From Ooceraea biroi (Eukaryota > Arthropoda > Insecta > Hymenoptera > Formicidae), in the NCBI RefSeq assembly GCF_003672135.1, contig NC_039514.1:15444057-15508056 (forward strand): 64,000 nucleotides of DNA, given 5' to 3'. The position numbers and the translations under genes were made by a program. The notes beneath the pieces are model-generated. The model ran no database searches. It was not told the origin of the DNA and worked only from the letters and a program-made list of their open reading frames with translations. Below are positions 35,280 to 47,200 of the stretch, one piece after another (within the stretch, counting starts at the first letter, position 1; the number at the start of each line of letters is the position of its first letter).

Positions 35280-35609
35280 ATGGCGTCGAATTCAAGCGTG
35301 CTTCTGCCGACAGGGCAAACAATGCCCATTCTGGGATTTGGAACTTGGCAAGTAAGTTCAGGAGCAATTCATGTTGTAATTCAAACAGAAAAAGAGAGTA
35401 AAACGATATAGATTCATAATTGTAATATGTATATGATAAAAGGCAAGTGGAGAGGAATTAGAAGCAGCTCTGGACGCGGCTCTGGAAGCCGATACAGGCA
35501 CATAGATACAGCAACGGTCTATGAAAACGAGAGCATTATTGCAAGTTCTGAAGAAATGGTTGGATTCTGGTAAAATCGAGCGATCGGATTCTGTTCATCG
35601 TAACGAAAG
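35280..35609 (+). pseudogene. Aldo-keto reductase, 5' exons, copy B (frameshifted)
   Basis: Exon 1 (35280-35351, 72 nt) is intact and encodes MASNSSVLLPTGQTMPILGF plus GTWQ. Exon 2 (35443-35609) has several one-base indels at places where copy A is normal (for example GCCGATACAGG and GATCGGATTCTG). Read together, the two copies support one intact 80-residue N-terminal half. Downstream sequence to 36075 contains no third exon. The gene is therefore incomplete here too. Confidence 0.8.
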
Positions 35610-35640
35610 GTACGTAACGCAAGCTCCGCCACATCTCTAA

Positions 35641-36075
35641 AACCACTAAAGACAATACAACGCACAAAATTTGTGTTATGCTCAAACATGTTCTGAATAT
35701 TTTTGATATATTCAATCGTGTCGAATAACTTGCAATGTTCATTCAATTTAATGACTATTCAGGTTATCAAGAATGTCGAAGTAATACCGAATTAAGCTAA
35801 CTTCCAACTTGAAATTTTAAGCAGAAAGATTTCGAGCACTTCTATAAACTTTAAAGGAATCGATTGAGCGACGTTACTATTACTACGAGAAATATTCATT
35901 GTTTTTCAACTGAAAACGCTTCTGATATAAACAGCAAATTACAATTTGAGCAGGCTCCTAATGAATTTTGGACCGAAAATGTTCAACATACCTTTAACGA
36001 GGAATTTTTATTCACCGATGCTCATTTATTAACGTTTTTATAATATTTTTTACGAAGTATTTTTGTAGTTTCCAG
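35641..36075. other. Sequence after AKR copy B, nothing recognised
   Basis: AT-rich. No reductase exon, repeat or other gene is visible. Confidence 0.5.
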
Positions 36076-36146
36076 CAGACGGCGAAGGCTCTGGCGATTA
36101 CGATATCAACTTGCTCGACGGTTCCGGCGACATTGATTTGAACGAG
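36076..36146 (+). CDS. Mp: Candidate upstream exon of multiplexin (acidic, Ser-Gly rich)
   Basis: A 71-nt stretch after a TTTCCAG acceptor reads DGEGSGDYDINLLDGSGDID and ends at GAG before GTAGAC. The two acidic SGD sites are typical glycosaminoglycan-attachment contexts, and multiplexins are proteoglycans. It ends in phase 0, which matches the start phase of the exon at 44224. No other gene in the region could own it. Transcript support is lacking, and the link to multiplexin is inference. Confidence 0.5.
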
Positions 36147-37386
36147 GTAGACGTAACGCCTGCATCGCAAATTGTGCTCCGGCTTTACTAAATCGACGCT
36201 ACATTGACAATATGTACACTAACTAATTATTTGTTGCATCATCGCTGGCCACTAACTCATAAGCGTTATAATGCAAAGCTTGGGTGATATACTAATGGGA
36301 AATCCGTCTGCATGCAACGCTGCCTTAAGAATAATCATTTACAAAGCAGCGATGTAATTTACAATGACTATACTATACATCTATTCCAAAAGTACTTTAT
36401 GCAAATTAGAAGAAATAAAATACATTTCGCGTATTTGTTTTTCCTCGCTTACTTAACATTGTAGGAAAACTCATGGGAAAGATTTTTATTTCAGAAAAGA
36501 TTTTAAGATTTCAACTGAAAAAGATAACGTGGCTTCTCTCTATATTTTTAGAGCAATCTGTGTGATAAAACGCATTTTATTATATTATATAAAAATCGAG
36601 AAAATTATGAGGAGGAATATTTTGCGAAGCACACAGTATCATATTACGGTTTAATTAATTTTAGAATTCGAATATCCATTTGATTAAACTAGAATAGTTA
36701 TAGATACTTTCACTAGCACCAAATTGAGTTACTGAATAATTACCGAACTAATTATCTCAAACAATCCGTACACATTTAATAATTACCTATTACAACACCT
36801 CTTCTATACAATTTATTGATTATTGATTTTGTAAATTCCTGTGGGGGCAACATTATGGTTCATACTCTTAAAATTATAACTAATCCTCATAATGGACTAA
36901 AGTTTTAATGAGAACTTTCTTAAAAGCTGCTGGCCATTAGGAGAAAATCGAGAGAAAGAAAGAGGAACGAGAAATTAGGTTACGCGGATAATCTCGTAAA
37001 TATCGAGAGGATAATCCCTAAAATTCTGTTAGGATTTTGCATTGGCAACTTTTGCCTATCCTGAAACGTCTTATCGCTACTCCACCGTTGCCATTCATCT
37101 GCAGTTATTACGAAATTGAACGTAATCCGAATTAAATTTGGACACGCTTTCGTGAGAGCGCATGAATAAATTACGTAAATCGTTACGTTTATTCTCAAAA
37201 GAAGAACGCAAGCATCAACATCCATTAGTTTTATAAATATTGGACTACCGGAAAATTATTTATTCATCAGCACTTTTTATTATCGGAGTAATTAAGATTC
37301 GATTATTTAACTTCATGCTTTATCAGAACTACATGCGATAGGTTATAATCAATTATCAGTAAAGGATTAATTTAAAAAAGGGACTA
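36147..37386. other. AT-rich region, no gene recognised
   Basis: Probably intron of multiplexin if the 36076 exon is real. The minus ORF at 36980-37225 has no recognisable motif. Confidence 0.4.
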
Positions 37387-40203
37387 CCCACGTAGAAATT
37401 TCAAAACGGTCCAATACTGGGACTGTACCGTTTGCCATCGTGGCAGTACTGGCCGCCAGTATTGTGCCAGTACAGATTCGACACAGGAGTGTAACGCCAT
37501 GCCGTACTTAATTGCCAGTACTGATCCGACACTGGCAATAACACAGTTCAACAAACAAAAAACACCGGAACGAGACTAGTCGTTTCTTATAGTTTTTTGG
37601 ATGCTGAACACGAATCCGGTTTCCAAATTGCTCCATCACGTCACAATTTTGAGAAATTTGCAATTAAAGATGCAAAAAAGGGCTATTTTGACGAATTGCA
37701 TCATATTATAGCTACAAAATGTGACGTGGATATATTATAATATATGGACCAGTATTGGGTAAATAACTGCACCAGCATTGGGCATAGATGTGGACCAATT
37801 AATGTATTAATGTATAAATGTATTTTTTATATATATATAATATGTATTTTGTACTATTTGTATTTGTAATTTGTATTTGTGACTTAAATATTATAAACAA
37901 AGACTAATGCAAACAACATTAGTAAAATCATTTTGTAAATGTCGCGTGAATTAATATCGCGTTTAAAAGAAAAAGATGTTAAATCGGTTTTCCGGATGGT
38001 TATTTATACGTGATAACGCAAATGTTTCTAGCGAGAACGTCACGCCTGATCTGGCCATCTATCGGTCGCTGGTGAATCAATATATTGTTATAATCCTATT
38101 CTAAAAAAGCCGTGTTAACTTCGTGAAGTTCTTTTTTATCGAATATTGAAGCCTCTTTTCCGCGACGAATTTCGTGTGACTTGAACTTCGTGTTGCGAAT
38201 GTCAGAATGTCATAGTGGCTGTCAGTGCGGTTATATTGACAATCGTATTTATTATATTATTTTTATTTTATTTCTTATTTTATTTATAGCGCGCGTAGCG
38301 CGCGCCTGTGTTGCTAGTTATATATTATCGGCAATGTATGTAGTCCAATGACTGTTATGTTAAGTTATTCTAAATCAGTTTTTTGTTACGAATTTTGTTA
38401 TTACCGAGTCCTCGGATAATCTGCCCTGGGCTATGCTCCTCGAAAAGAATCGTCCAACATCATCTTTAAAAAAAATGCACACTTCGCCATTCAGTGAATA
38501 TTGAAAAATAAAATAGCGCGCGTAGCGCGCGCCTGTGTTACTAGTTATATATTATCGGCAATGTATGTAGTCCAATGACTGTTATGTTAAGTTATTCTAA
38601 ATCAGTTTTTTGTTACGAATTTTGTTATTACCGAGTCCTCGGATAATCTGCCCTGGGCTATGCTCCTCGAAAAGAATCGTCCAACATCATCTTTAAAAAA
38701 AATGCACACTTCGCCATTCAGTGACTATTGAAAAATACAATAGCGCGCGTAGCGCGCGCCTGTGTTGCTAGTTATATATTATCGGCAATGTATGTAGTCC
38801 AATGACTGTTATGTTAAGTTATTCTAAATCAGTTTTTTGTTACGAATTTTGTTATTACCGAGTCCTCGGATAATCTGCCCTGGGCTATGCTCCTCGAAAA
38901 GAATCCTCCAACATCATCTTTAAAAAAAATGCACACTTCGCCATTCAGTGACTATTGAAAAATAAAATAGCGCGCGTAGCGCGCGCCTGTGTTACTAGTT
39001 ATATATTATCGGCAATGTATGTAGTCCAATGACTGTTATGTTAAGTTATTCTAAATCAGTTTTTTGTTACGAATTTTGTTATTACCGAGTCCTCGGATAA
39101 TCTACCCTGGGCTATGCTCCTCGAAAAGAATCCTCCAACATCATCTTTAAAAAAAATGCACACTTCGCCATTCAGTGACTATTGAAAAATAAAATAGCGC
39201 GCGTAGCGCGCGCCTGTGTTGCTAGTTATATATTATCGGCAATGTATGTAGTCCAATGACTGTTATGTTAAGTTATTCTAAATCAGTTTTTTGTTACGAA
39301 TTTTGTTATTACCGAGTCCTCGGATAATCTACCCTGGGCTATGCTCCTCGAAAAGAATCCTCCAACATCATCTTTAAAAAAAATGCACACTTCGCCATTC
39401 AGTGACTATTGAAAAATAAAATAGCGCGCGTAGCGCGCGCCTGTGTTGCTAGTTATATATTATCGGCAATGTATGTAGTCCAATGACTGTTATGTTAAGT
39501 TATTCTAAATCAGTTTTTTGTTACGAATTTTGTTATTACCGAGTCCTCGGATAATCTGCCCTGGGCTATGCTCCTCGAAAAGAATCGTCCAACATCATCT
39601 TTAAAAAAAATGCACACTTCGCCATTCAGTGAATATTGAAAAATAAAATAGCGCGCGTAGCGCGCGCCTGTGTTGCTAGTTATATATTATCGGCAATGTA
39701 TGTAGTCCAATGACTGTTATGTTAAGTTATTCTAAATCAGTTTTTTGTTACGAATTTTGTTATTACCGAGTCCTCGGATAATCTACCCTGGGCTATGCTC
39801 CTCGAAAAGAATCCTCCAACATCATCTTTAAAAAAAATGCACACTTCGCCATTCAGTGACTATTGAAAAATAAAATAGCGCGCGTAGCGCGCGCCTGTGT
39901 TGCTAGTTATATATTATCGGCAATGTATGTAGTCCAATGCTGGGTCTGTGGCGGTTGCCGAAGCATGGCCCGTCTCGCAACCGGTACTGGTCCATGTCTG
40001 TATTTTATAATGGCCCGTCACGTGGTCCGGTTTTTAATAAGTACTGGGTCAAGACTGTCTGCCAACTCTTTGCAGTACTGGCCGCCAGTATTGTGCCAGT
40101 ACAGATCCGACACCGGAGCGTAACGCCGCTGCCGTACTCTGGGCTACCAATACCAGGCCAATGTTGGGGCCAGTTAAACAACCTCGGCAATTTCTACGTG
40201 GGT
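37387..40203. mobile_element. TA-flanked element with CCCACGTAGAAATT ends and internal satellite
   Basis: The ends are CCCACGTAGAAATT at the left and AATTTCTACGTGGG at the right, each flanked by TA. The left and right shoulders share a direct repeat (GCAGTACTGGCCGCCAGTAT, then GTGCCAGTACAGA). Between them lies a 227-bp tandem array and, at 37983-38086, a module also found reverse-complemented in the 14.5-kb element. No transposase ORF is visible. Size is about 2.8 kb, of which 1.65 kb is satellite. Confidence 0.8.
38287..39938. repeat. 227-bp satellite, seven full units plus a partial
   Basis: Units begin TAGCGCGCGTAGCGCGCGCC at 38287, 38514, 38741, 38968, 39195, 39422, 39649 and 39876 (partial). 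The period is exactly 227 bp throughout. Units differ at only a few sites (GTGAATATT or GTGACTATT, CGTCC or CCTCC, CTGCC or CTACC). The start is a GC palindrome in an otherwise AT-rich unit, and a second palindrome (CCGAGTCCTCGG) lies in the middle. Confidence 0.97.
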
Positions 40204-43200
40204 AATATCAGAAAGCTAATATCAGTGATAAATTAATTTCAGTAAAACTGTAACTATTTGGATTAATCACATTATTACTAATTTTCGGCTTTTCGGTGGA
40301 GCGGCGGCGATCTTAACGGAATCCTAAATCGAGCACAGGATGCGAACGCGAATCGAACATTCGATGAGAAGAACTATCCGGTACACTCCTGGGAACGCGA
40401 ACGCGGATGCGCGGGTCAGTGGGCTAACTTCCGGCGAGCTGCAGCGATGCGTCTAATACGCTGCACAGAGACGCACGGGACCTCGCCTTTACCCCTTTCC
40501 CCGCTTTCCAAATTCCGTAATGAATCGACGACCCGCACGGCTACGTCTTTCCGGAAGTTGGCGCGATAGTTTGTGTCGCAGCGATCGTTGATCCGTACCG
40601 GTCAAATAGCATTTTGATGAACTCGCGTCGTTCGGCTCCGACCCAGTTCCCAACGCTTTTATCGCTTGCCAAATTCATTAGGTCAACCGAATTCGCGTCT
40701 TTCTATTCGCCGGTATTTTTCGACTTTGTTCGGTGCATCGTAAGTTGTTTAATATGATTTCACCCATCTCGCTTTCTGTCGCAATTACATGATACTGAGT
40801 ATTCACGTTATATTATTAGCGTACAAATGAAGACAAACAGGTTGGAGTAGATTTTAGAATGTGATTTTAAATGCATGATGATGACATTTACTTCGAAATA
40901 GTACTGTTGTGTAGTAACAACTTTAACTTATAAATTCAATTTCGATTTCCGGCCTTATTCTGGAAAACGTTTATTTTCAAAAACTATTTAAAAATAAATA
41001 ATATATAATATATGTGTGTGTGTGTGTGTGTTTTAATATACATTATTTCGACCTAAGAATAAAAAATAAGAGTTATATTTTCCATCGAATAGAGATTTGA
41101 GACACCACAAATATTAGCTAGTTTAGCGTTGAGCAGTTAAATATTAAGAACACCATGTGTCGGATCGCACATGAAGACTAACGACCGGAAACTCCGCGAG
41201 AGCGGATCGCAATTCCCTCACCGTCGTTCGCCCCGCATTCAACCGCGGAGCTCGCGAGATACATCGAACACAAGCGACGGCAAACGCGTATTCTTACGAT
41301 AGCGAGTCTGGCATATCATCCCTTCGCGGGATCCTCCCTCGCTCGCGCTCGCCCGGAAATTCAGTCAGAGTTCAGTCGTGGCGCCGGCGCGGCGCCAGCG
41401 AGGGGGAAACGAGGGTGAACTCACGCGCGGGGGCTTTTCTTCGCGCGCGCGGGGGAAACGCGGAGTTTATTTCACCCGTAAAATCCCACTCCCGCGGAAG
41501 GCCTCGGGAATGTGCGGCAGCGGGATGCGAAGGCGCGGTCGTGCATGGAAGGGTTGATCAGGTATATACCGGGTGAACGATTTCTACTGGAGAGCTCGCG
41601 CGTGAGGACATGTCATTACAACCGCCACGTGCTGTTGCGATCGTGCGGCAGGTGTCGCGGGCTTGTTTCGCGCTCGTGCCATCATATGTACGCGTACGCA
41701 TGTGCGCGGATGCATACACGCCCGCGTGCGATACCGCTCGCGTGTACGGGGCGGAAAGAGAAAAAATGAGCACGAATTAAACATGACGAGCGTGCGACGG
41801 CCGGTTGAAATTTTCCCGCCACCCCCGAGTCCCTTCCTCTGCCCCTACTGTCGAAACAGAGAAGCCCGCCCGCATGTTCCCGGCGCGTACGTCCTCGTCA
41901 GTTTCGTGATGGCATCCCCGCTCGTGTAAGTCGAAACTCGTGTAATTATTCAAGCCGATACGCTCCGGTGGCGTGCGCCGTGTAAATCTCAGAATGTTTG
42001 AAATAGCGTAAGAGTCGCGAGTTATTATTAATGCGCTATAAATCTGACGGAAGAATCGGACGGATACAAGAGTGAAGGTAATAACGATCGACCCACGCGC
42101 GGGGTGTTTTTTATGCCTGTTAAAATATATCTAATAATGATATTCCATTTCTCAAGCATCCATTACAGTGCATTATAATGTTCGCGTATGCATTACGGCC
42201 ACTTTATCTCCTAAATTCCCGTTGTATCAGTGCGCTGTAGTCCTAAATAGCTACCGCGCCCATGATAACGAATGGAACTAATTTAAATGCGAAATTATAA
42301 ATCAACCCGGAACATATAAAACAAGCGGATCGCGCGTAACGTAAAGCATACATGTATGAGCACATACCGAATATTCCTTTTGTTTCATTCGGTTACGCGT
42401 GATTGCAATTGCACGACAGATATACATATTTCAGAAATACATATTTTTGCTCGTAACGTCTGCAGCGTACATACACGTAATACGTAGTTAAAAGAATATA
42501 TTTAAAACAATATTGGGAAATCGTGATCCAAAAATCTTTATTGTTGAGAGGGATACGAGCTGTTACGTAATTTTCTTTCATTAAACCGTTTCGAAAAAAT
42601 ATTTGATTGTCTCTTGTAAAAATATCAGTCTGCGAGAAAAATAATGGTTCAAAAATATTAAACTATTTGCGATCGCACGCGTAGCATAACGGGTATCCAC
42701 GAATTCGACCATCCAGTATGATCGAATCGAGCTATCGAAAAACGAATTACACTGCATCTAGTTTTCAGTAGCAAAATATTTGTAGCGTTCTTTTTGGCGT
42801 AAATAGAGGAAAGAGAAAGGAAGAGAGAAAATTTACTATGTACTTGATTATATTTTCCTGCTCTATTGCGTTATTTAAATATAGATTCTAGGAATTTATC
42901 TACGATATATAAACTTGCAGAGATTATATATGTGGATAATTTAAATCAAATTAAATATCTTCTATTTGCACAACCCACTTTAAATATCATTTTACATTTT
43001 GAATATTTCTTATAAATTATGCGGGCACAATTCGCTCGCGTTTTGCATTTTATTTGCAATTGCTATTCATATACCAATTGCAAATCAATGTGAAAGCTCA
43101 TTGGAGAAATATTATTATGAGAATTTGCGAAGTATGAAAAAGGATCTTTTTGATATCTAATATCCTTCCCATTAATATCTCTCTTTCTCTCTTCTTTTCT

Positions 43201-44223
43201 CTAGATATGAAAGAAGTAAGAAAATATGAAGAATTCTCTAATTTTAGACTTGAGGAGATGTAGACGTTTATAAAGGAAACGAAAAACGTTACTTTTTGCG
43301 CAACAACGTAAGAACGTTTGATCGGCGAAAAATTCTGACCGGATGTCGACTCAGCTCGATAAAGCGGCGTCGTTATCGATAATTATCGGAAAACACTTAG
43401 GGCTGGTGTCATGTGTGCTAACCATACTGCCTGATTGGCTTGGAACTTCATTAATCACCGTCACTGCTTGATGTATTATTCGCTTTTAACGTACAAGACG
43501 GGTCCGGTAGCACGTCCGAGGAACTTTACTTGGACACTCGCATTATTTGCAACTGGCGCATGCGATCCTTTATATCACTGACTAATAATTTGCAATGACA
43601 AGTCACGGCAAGGTAAGATTAGGTCACGACAAAACGTAAGAACGAGAGATCGCGTGTATATGATCTTATTATATTTTCTCACAATTCACTCCTTGCTCAG
43701 ACATATCATGGACATATTTTACTGTATTTGTCGTGTTTCCATTTTTAGACTGCATCATCTGTGACATGACGTAACATCAGAAATTCATCTCACGTGAATA
43801 TTGATTCTCGTCGTATCTTGCCATAGCTCCGGGTTCTAGCATCTACAAAAATTCCCCTCGACGTGATTTAACTTTCAATGATATTGTATGAACATTTGTC
43901 ACAAATATTTGTCAGCCCTTCGCCGAGGCTAATCAAAAACAGTCGACACGTTTCCGCGCGTCGCGTCGTTCCAACACATTGCGGTTTAATATATATACCT
44001 TCGTAATTTGCATATAAAATAACTAATCAGAGCGAAACGATCGATACAGCGGTCACTGTTCCGTAACTAAACACTGTAAATAACTGTTTACTCGCTTGCC
44101 TGCATCGAATCCTGAATTGGCAACCGATGGTCGGGACGACGTCAATAATCGTCGCTATTATGTACCGCCGACAGGGTGGCGTAACACAATTTTATCGTTG
44201 CATTACTTATAATGCATTTTCAG
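40204..44223. other. Non-coding region with a GC-rich island
   Basis: 40.3-41.95 kb is CpG- and GC-rich, with ORFs on both strands but no recognisable protein. TCAGT initiator-like words near 41365 and a GTATAT donor-like site near 41560 would suit an internal multiplexin promoter with a 5' UTR exon (inference). A (GT)n microsatellite lies at 41013-41031. From 42 to 44.2 kb the sequence is AT-rich and unremarkable. Confidence 0.35.
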
Positions 44224-47200
44224 ATCGGTCGAGATGCCGACGAAGACAAAAGCGAGGAGAGTAACCCGCCGCCATTCATCACGCCCCCGCCTCCGAATCC
44301 AGATTGTGAGTAAAGCCATCAAGTAGCCGCAGCAACGATTTTTTAACCGCTCGTGAAATATAACGTTACGTCATGAATTACGTCCTAGCAATTTAGAAGA
44401 CGTCCACGGTTATATTCGGTATGACGTTATATCCGTCGCCAGTACAAGGATGTCAGAAGAATAATCGACATTCCATAATCCGGGTCTTGTCTTGGATTAA
44501 ATCAACTTAATCAAATTTAGTTTACATCGATGTTGTGTTTTAATCAAATATTCGATATCTCCATTTCTCATTTTCTAATCACATTTGATGTACATTTCTT
44601 ATATCCATTATTAGAAAGATATCGATATTTGAAGATAATTTAATAGTTTTCCAATTCATCGATGTACCGGTACATCTCACAAGGAAAGGTTTTTAGGTGT
44701 TACACTCGGATTTAAAAAATTTTTTGCACGCAGGTAGGGAGGTCCCCAAATAGAAGAAAAATTATAAAAGTAGCGGCCCAAATGCATATTTGCGCGCTAC
44801 GTGCGCAATTTTCGATGTTAGGTTAATTACCCAAAAATGCTATTTCCAATCGAATTCTTTACATTTTTTATTTCACCTAATGCACAACGCTTTAAAAAGA
44901 AATCAAAACCAAAATTAAAACTGAAAGAATTAAAAACCACCCTTGACCAGATCTTTTATGTCCTCGTTATGGATTCTGATCGAATCTACTTAAAGTCGTA
45001 TACAATAAATCACGCAGAAAGAGCAAACTACGATTTGCGCAATGTACAATTATTCCAAATTGTGTGCATTGGCAGTTGCAGTAAAAAATTAAAAAAGTTA
45101 CGATGCAAACACCATTTTTGAGCAATGGGCCTTTTATACGCACTGTGCTCGCGCGGCACGAGATTACATTAGACGCTCGTATTTTCTAAACACACACGCA
45201 CACAGAAGCACATACGCGCACGCACACACATACACACACACACACACACAAAATTATTCAAAGCAATATAAATGTGCATTAGGTGAAATAAAAAATGTAA
45301 AGAATTCGATTGGAAATGGCATTTTTGAGTAATTAATCTAACATCGAAAATTGCGCACGTAGCGCGCAAATATGCATTTGGGCCGCTACTTTTATAATTT
45401 TTCTTCTATTTGGGGACCTCCCTACCTGCATGCAAAAAATTTTTGAAATCCGAGTGTAACACCTAAAAACCTTCCCTTGTCGGTATCTATCTTCTCTTTT
45501 TTTTTATCAGACGCGCTAGTAAGAATGTGGAGGGAGAAGTGACGCATTAAAAATCGTTTATTAATTTCGCTGCAGCCGTCGTCGATGCGCGCCGTCGACT
45601 TCGCAGGTATCGCGTCGAAGAAACGACGATGATAAAATATGAAGCAAACTTTTTTAATCTACTTTCCGCGCGCATAAATCACCCCGTGTGTCACAACAGA
45701 GAGTGACAAAGTTGCGTGGACTCATAGTAGCGTTCGTTTTTCAGATAAAGGTCCGAAAGGCGAAAAGGGCGACAAAGGGGAAAAAGGCGAGAGCGTCAGA
45801 GGTCCACCGGGCCCTCCGGGACCGCCTGGTCGCGATGAGGTAAGCGCATTACTCGATCAGCGGACTCTGATCAGCTAATTCTGCACTGGAGTGCCAGAAA
45901 CAAAAAAAAACTTGCCATTTCCTTGCGACTTCTGCGTCACAATAATTTCTACTTCGATGCAATTGAATAATTGATGATTATATGTATCATAATTATATAA
46001 TCTGAGATTATTATCATAATCGCACTTATTAAAAGCTTCATTTTAATCAGTATGGATAATACTTCTATTTTTATTTTATATTCGACGTTGCGGTCATTTA
46101 TCTCGCGATTGTTTGGCTCGTCTACAAGTTTGCGCGTGTATCTCGGATGAAAGCGCAAATAAGATGACAGCGATTGATTGATACTAAAAAGTTTCATTAT
46201 TCTTTCATCATTTTTCAAAAGTGCATGTAACCTTATGCGTTTGTGAGAATTAGTTTACAGAGACTAGATAGATTAGGTAACTAACAGTGTAAGATTTTAC
46301 TAGAGGAAAGGAGAAGAAACGCAGAGGAGGAAGGGATTTGTTTCCTCCGGATCTCTTCTCGTTACATTAATTAACCGTAGAGAACCGCGATCGCATTTGC
46401 AAATCCGACGACAGGCACGATATTGAAAACGGGCTGAATACGCTTGAATCCGGGATCACTCATTTATCTTGTTATTCGCGTGAGTCAATTTAGCATCGAT
46501 CGATGCTAGAGAACGCCTGTCGCACGTAACACTGATTATACAGAAGCCGCTTTCATGGCGCTTACGATCTTCCGCTGTTATTGGCGCAGAGGATATATAC
46601 GTATTTACCCGTAGTTTTAGATACTAACGAAATTCCCGATCGTCGCGTCTAGAAGGCTAATAATAATAATATTTGCATGCTATTAAGTTGAGAGCAGAGA
46701 AAAGAGACATCAAAAACGCGAAAGTCAACCGTAAATATTTGACTTATCACGCAATTTGATTTATTAAACTGTTACTCGAGATATCGACTAGAATTTAATA
46801 CGTTATCAAATTATAAATTATTTTCTAGGCATTATTTTTATTGCTATGAATATGGTTTGTTAATTCTTGATTATAAATAATATTGCTAAACAATTTTCTA
46901 AAACAGCATTATAAATCATACATTAATTATATTAAATGATTCAATCTTTAAAGGAATGGCTGATGAAGATACCGCAGGGACCACCTGGTCAGAAGGGAGA
47001 TCCTGGCACTTGCATCTGCAACGCCACGGCCTTAATGTCTTCCTTTACGATGCCAAAGATGATACAAGGGCCGAAGGGCGAGCCGGGAGTACCGGGACAG
47101 GAGGGCAAGCAGGGCTTAATGGGTCTCACGGTATTAGTTTCTGCTTTTACGATTTTCGGACGTTATTAATAACTAAAGCGCTAAAAGTGATATAGATCTA

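Noticed and set aside
37387..40203. Helitron, because of internal tandem repeats
   Set aside because: It has inverted ends and TA flanks, unlike Helitrons, which have no TIRs and insert between A and T with no duplication.
41512..41929. Overlapping ORFs in the GC-rich island as a gene
   Set aside because: Both strands are open because of composition; no domain, signal peptide or consistent splice phase was found.
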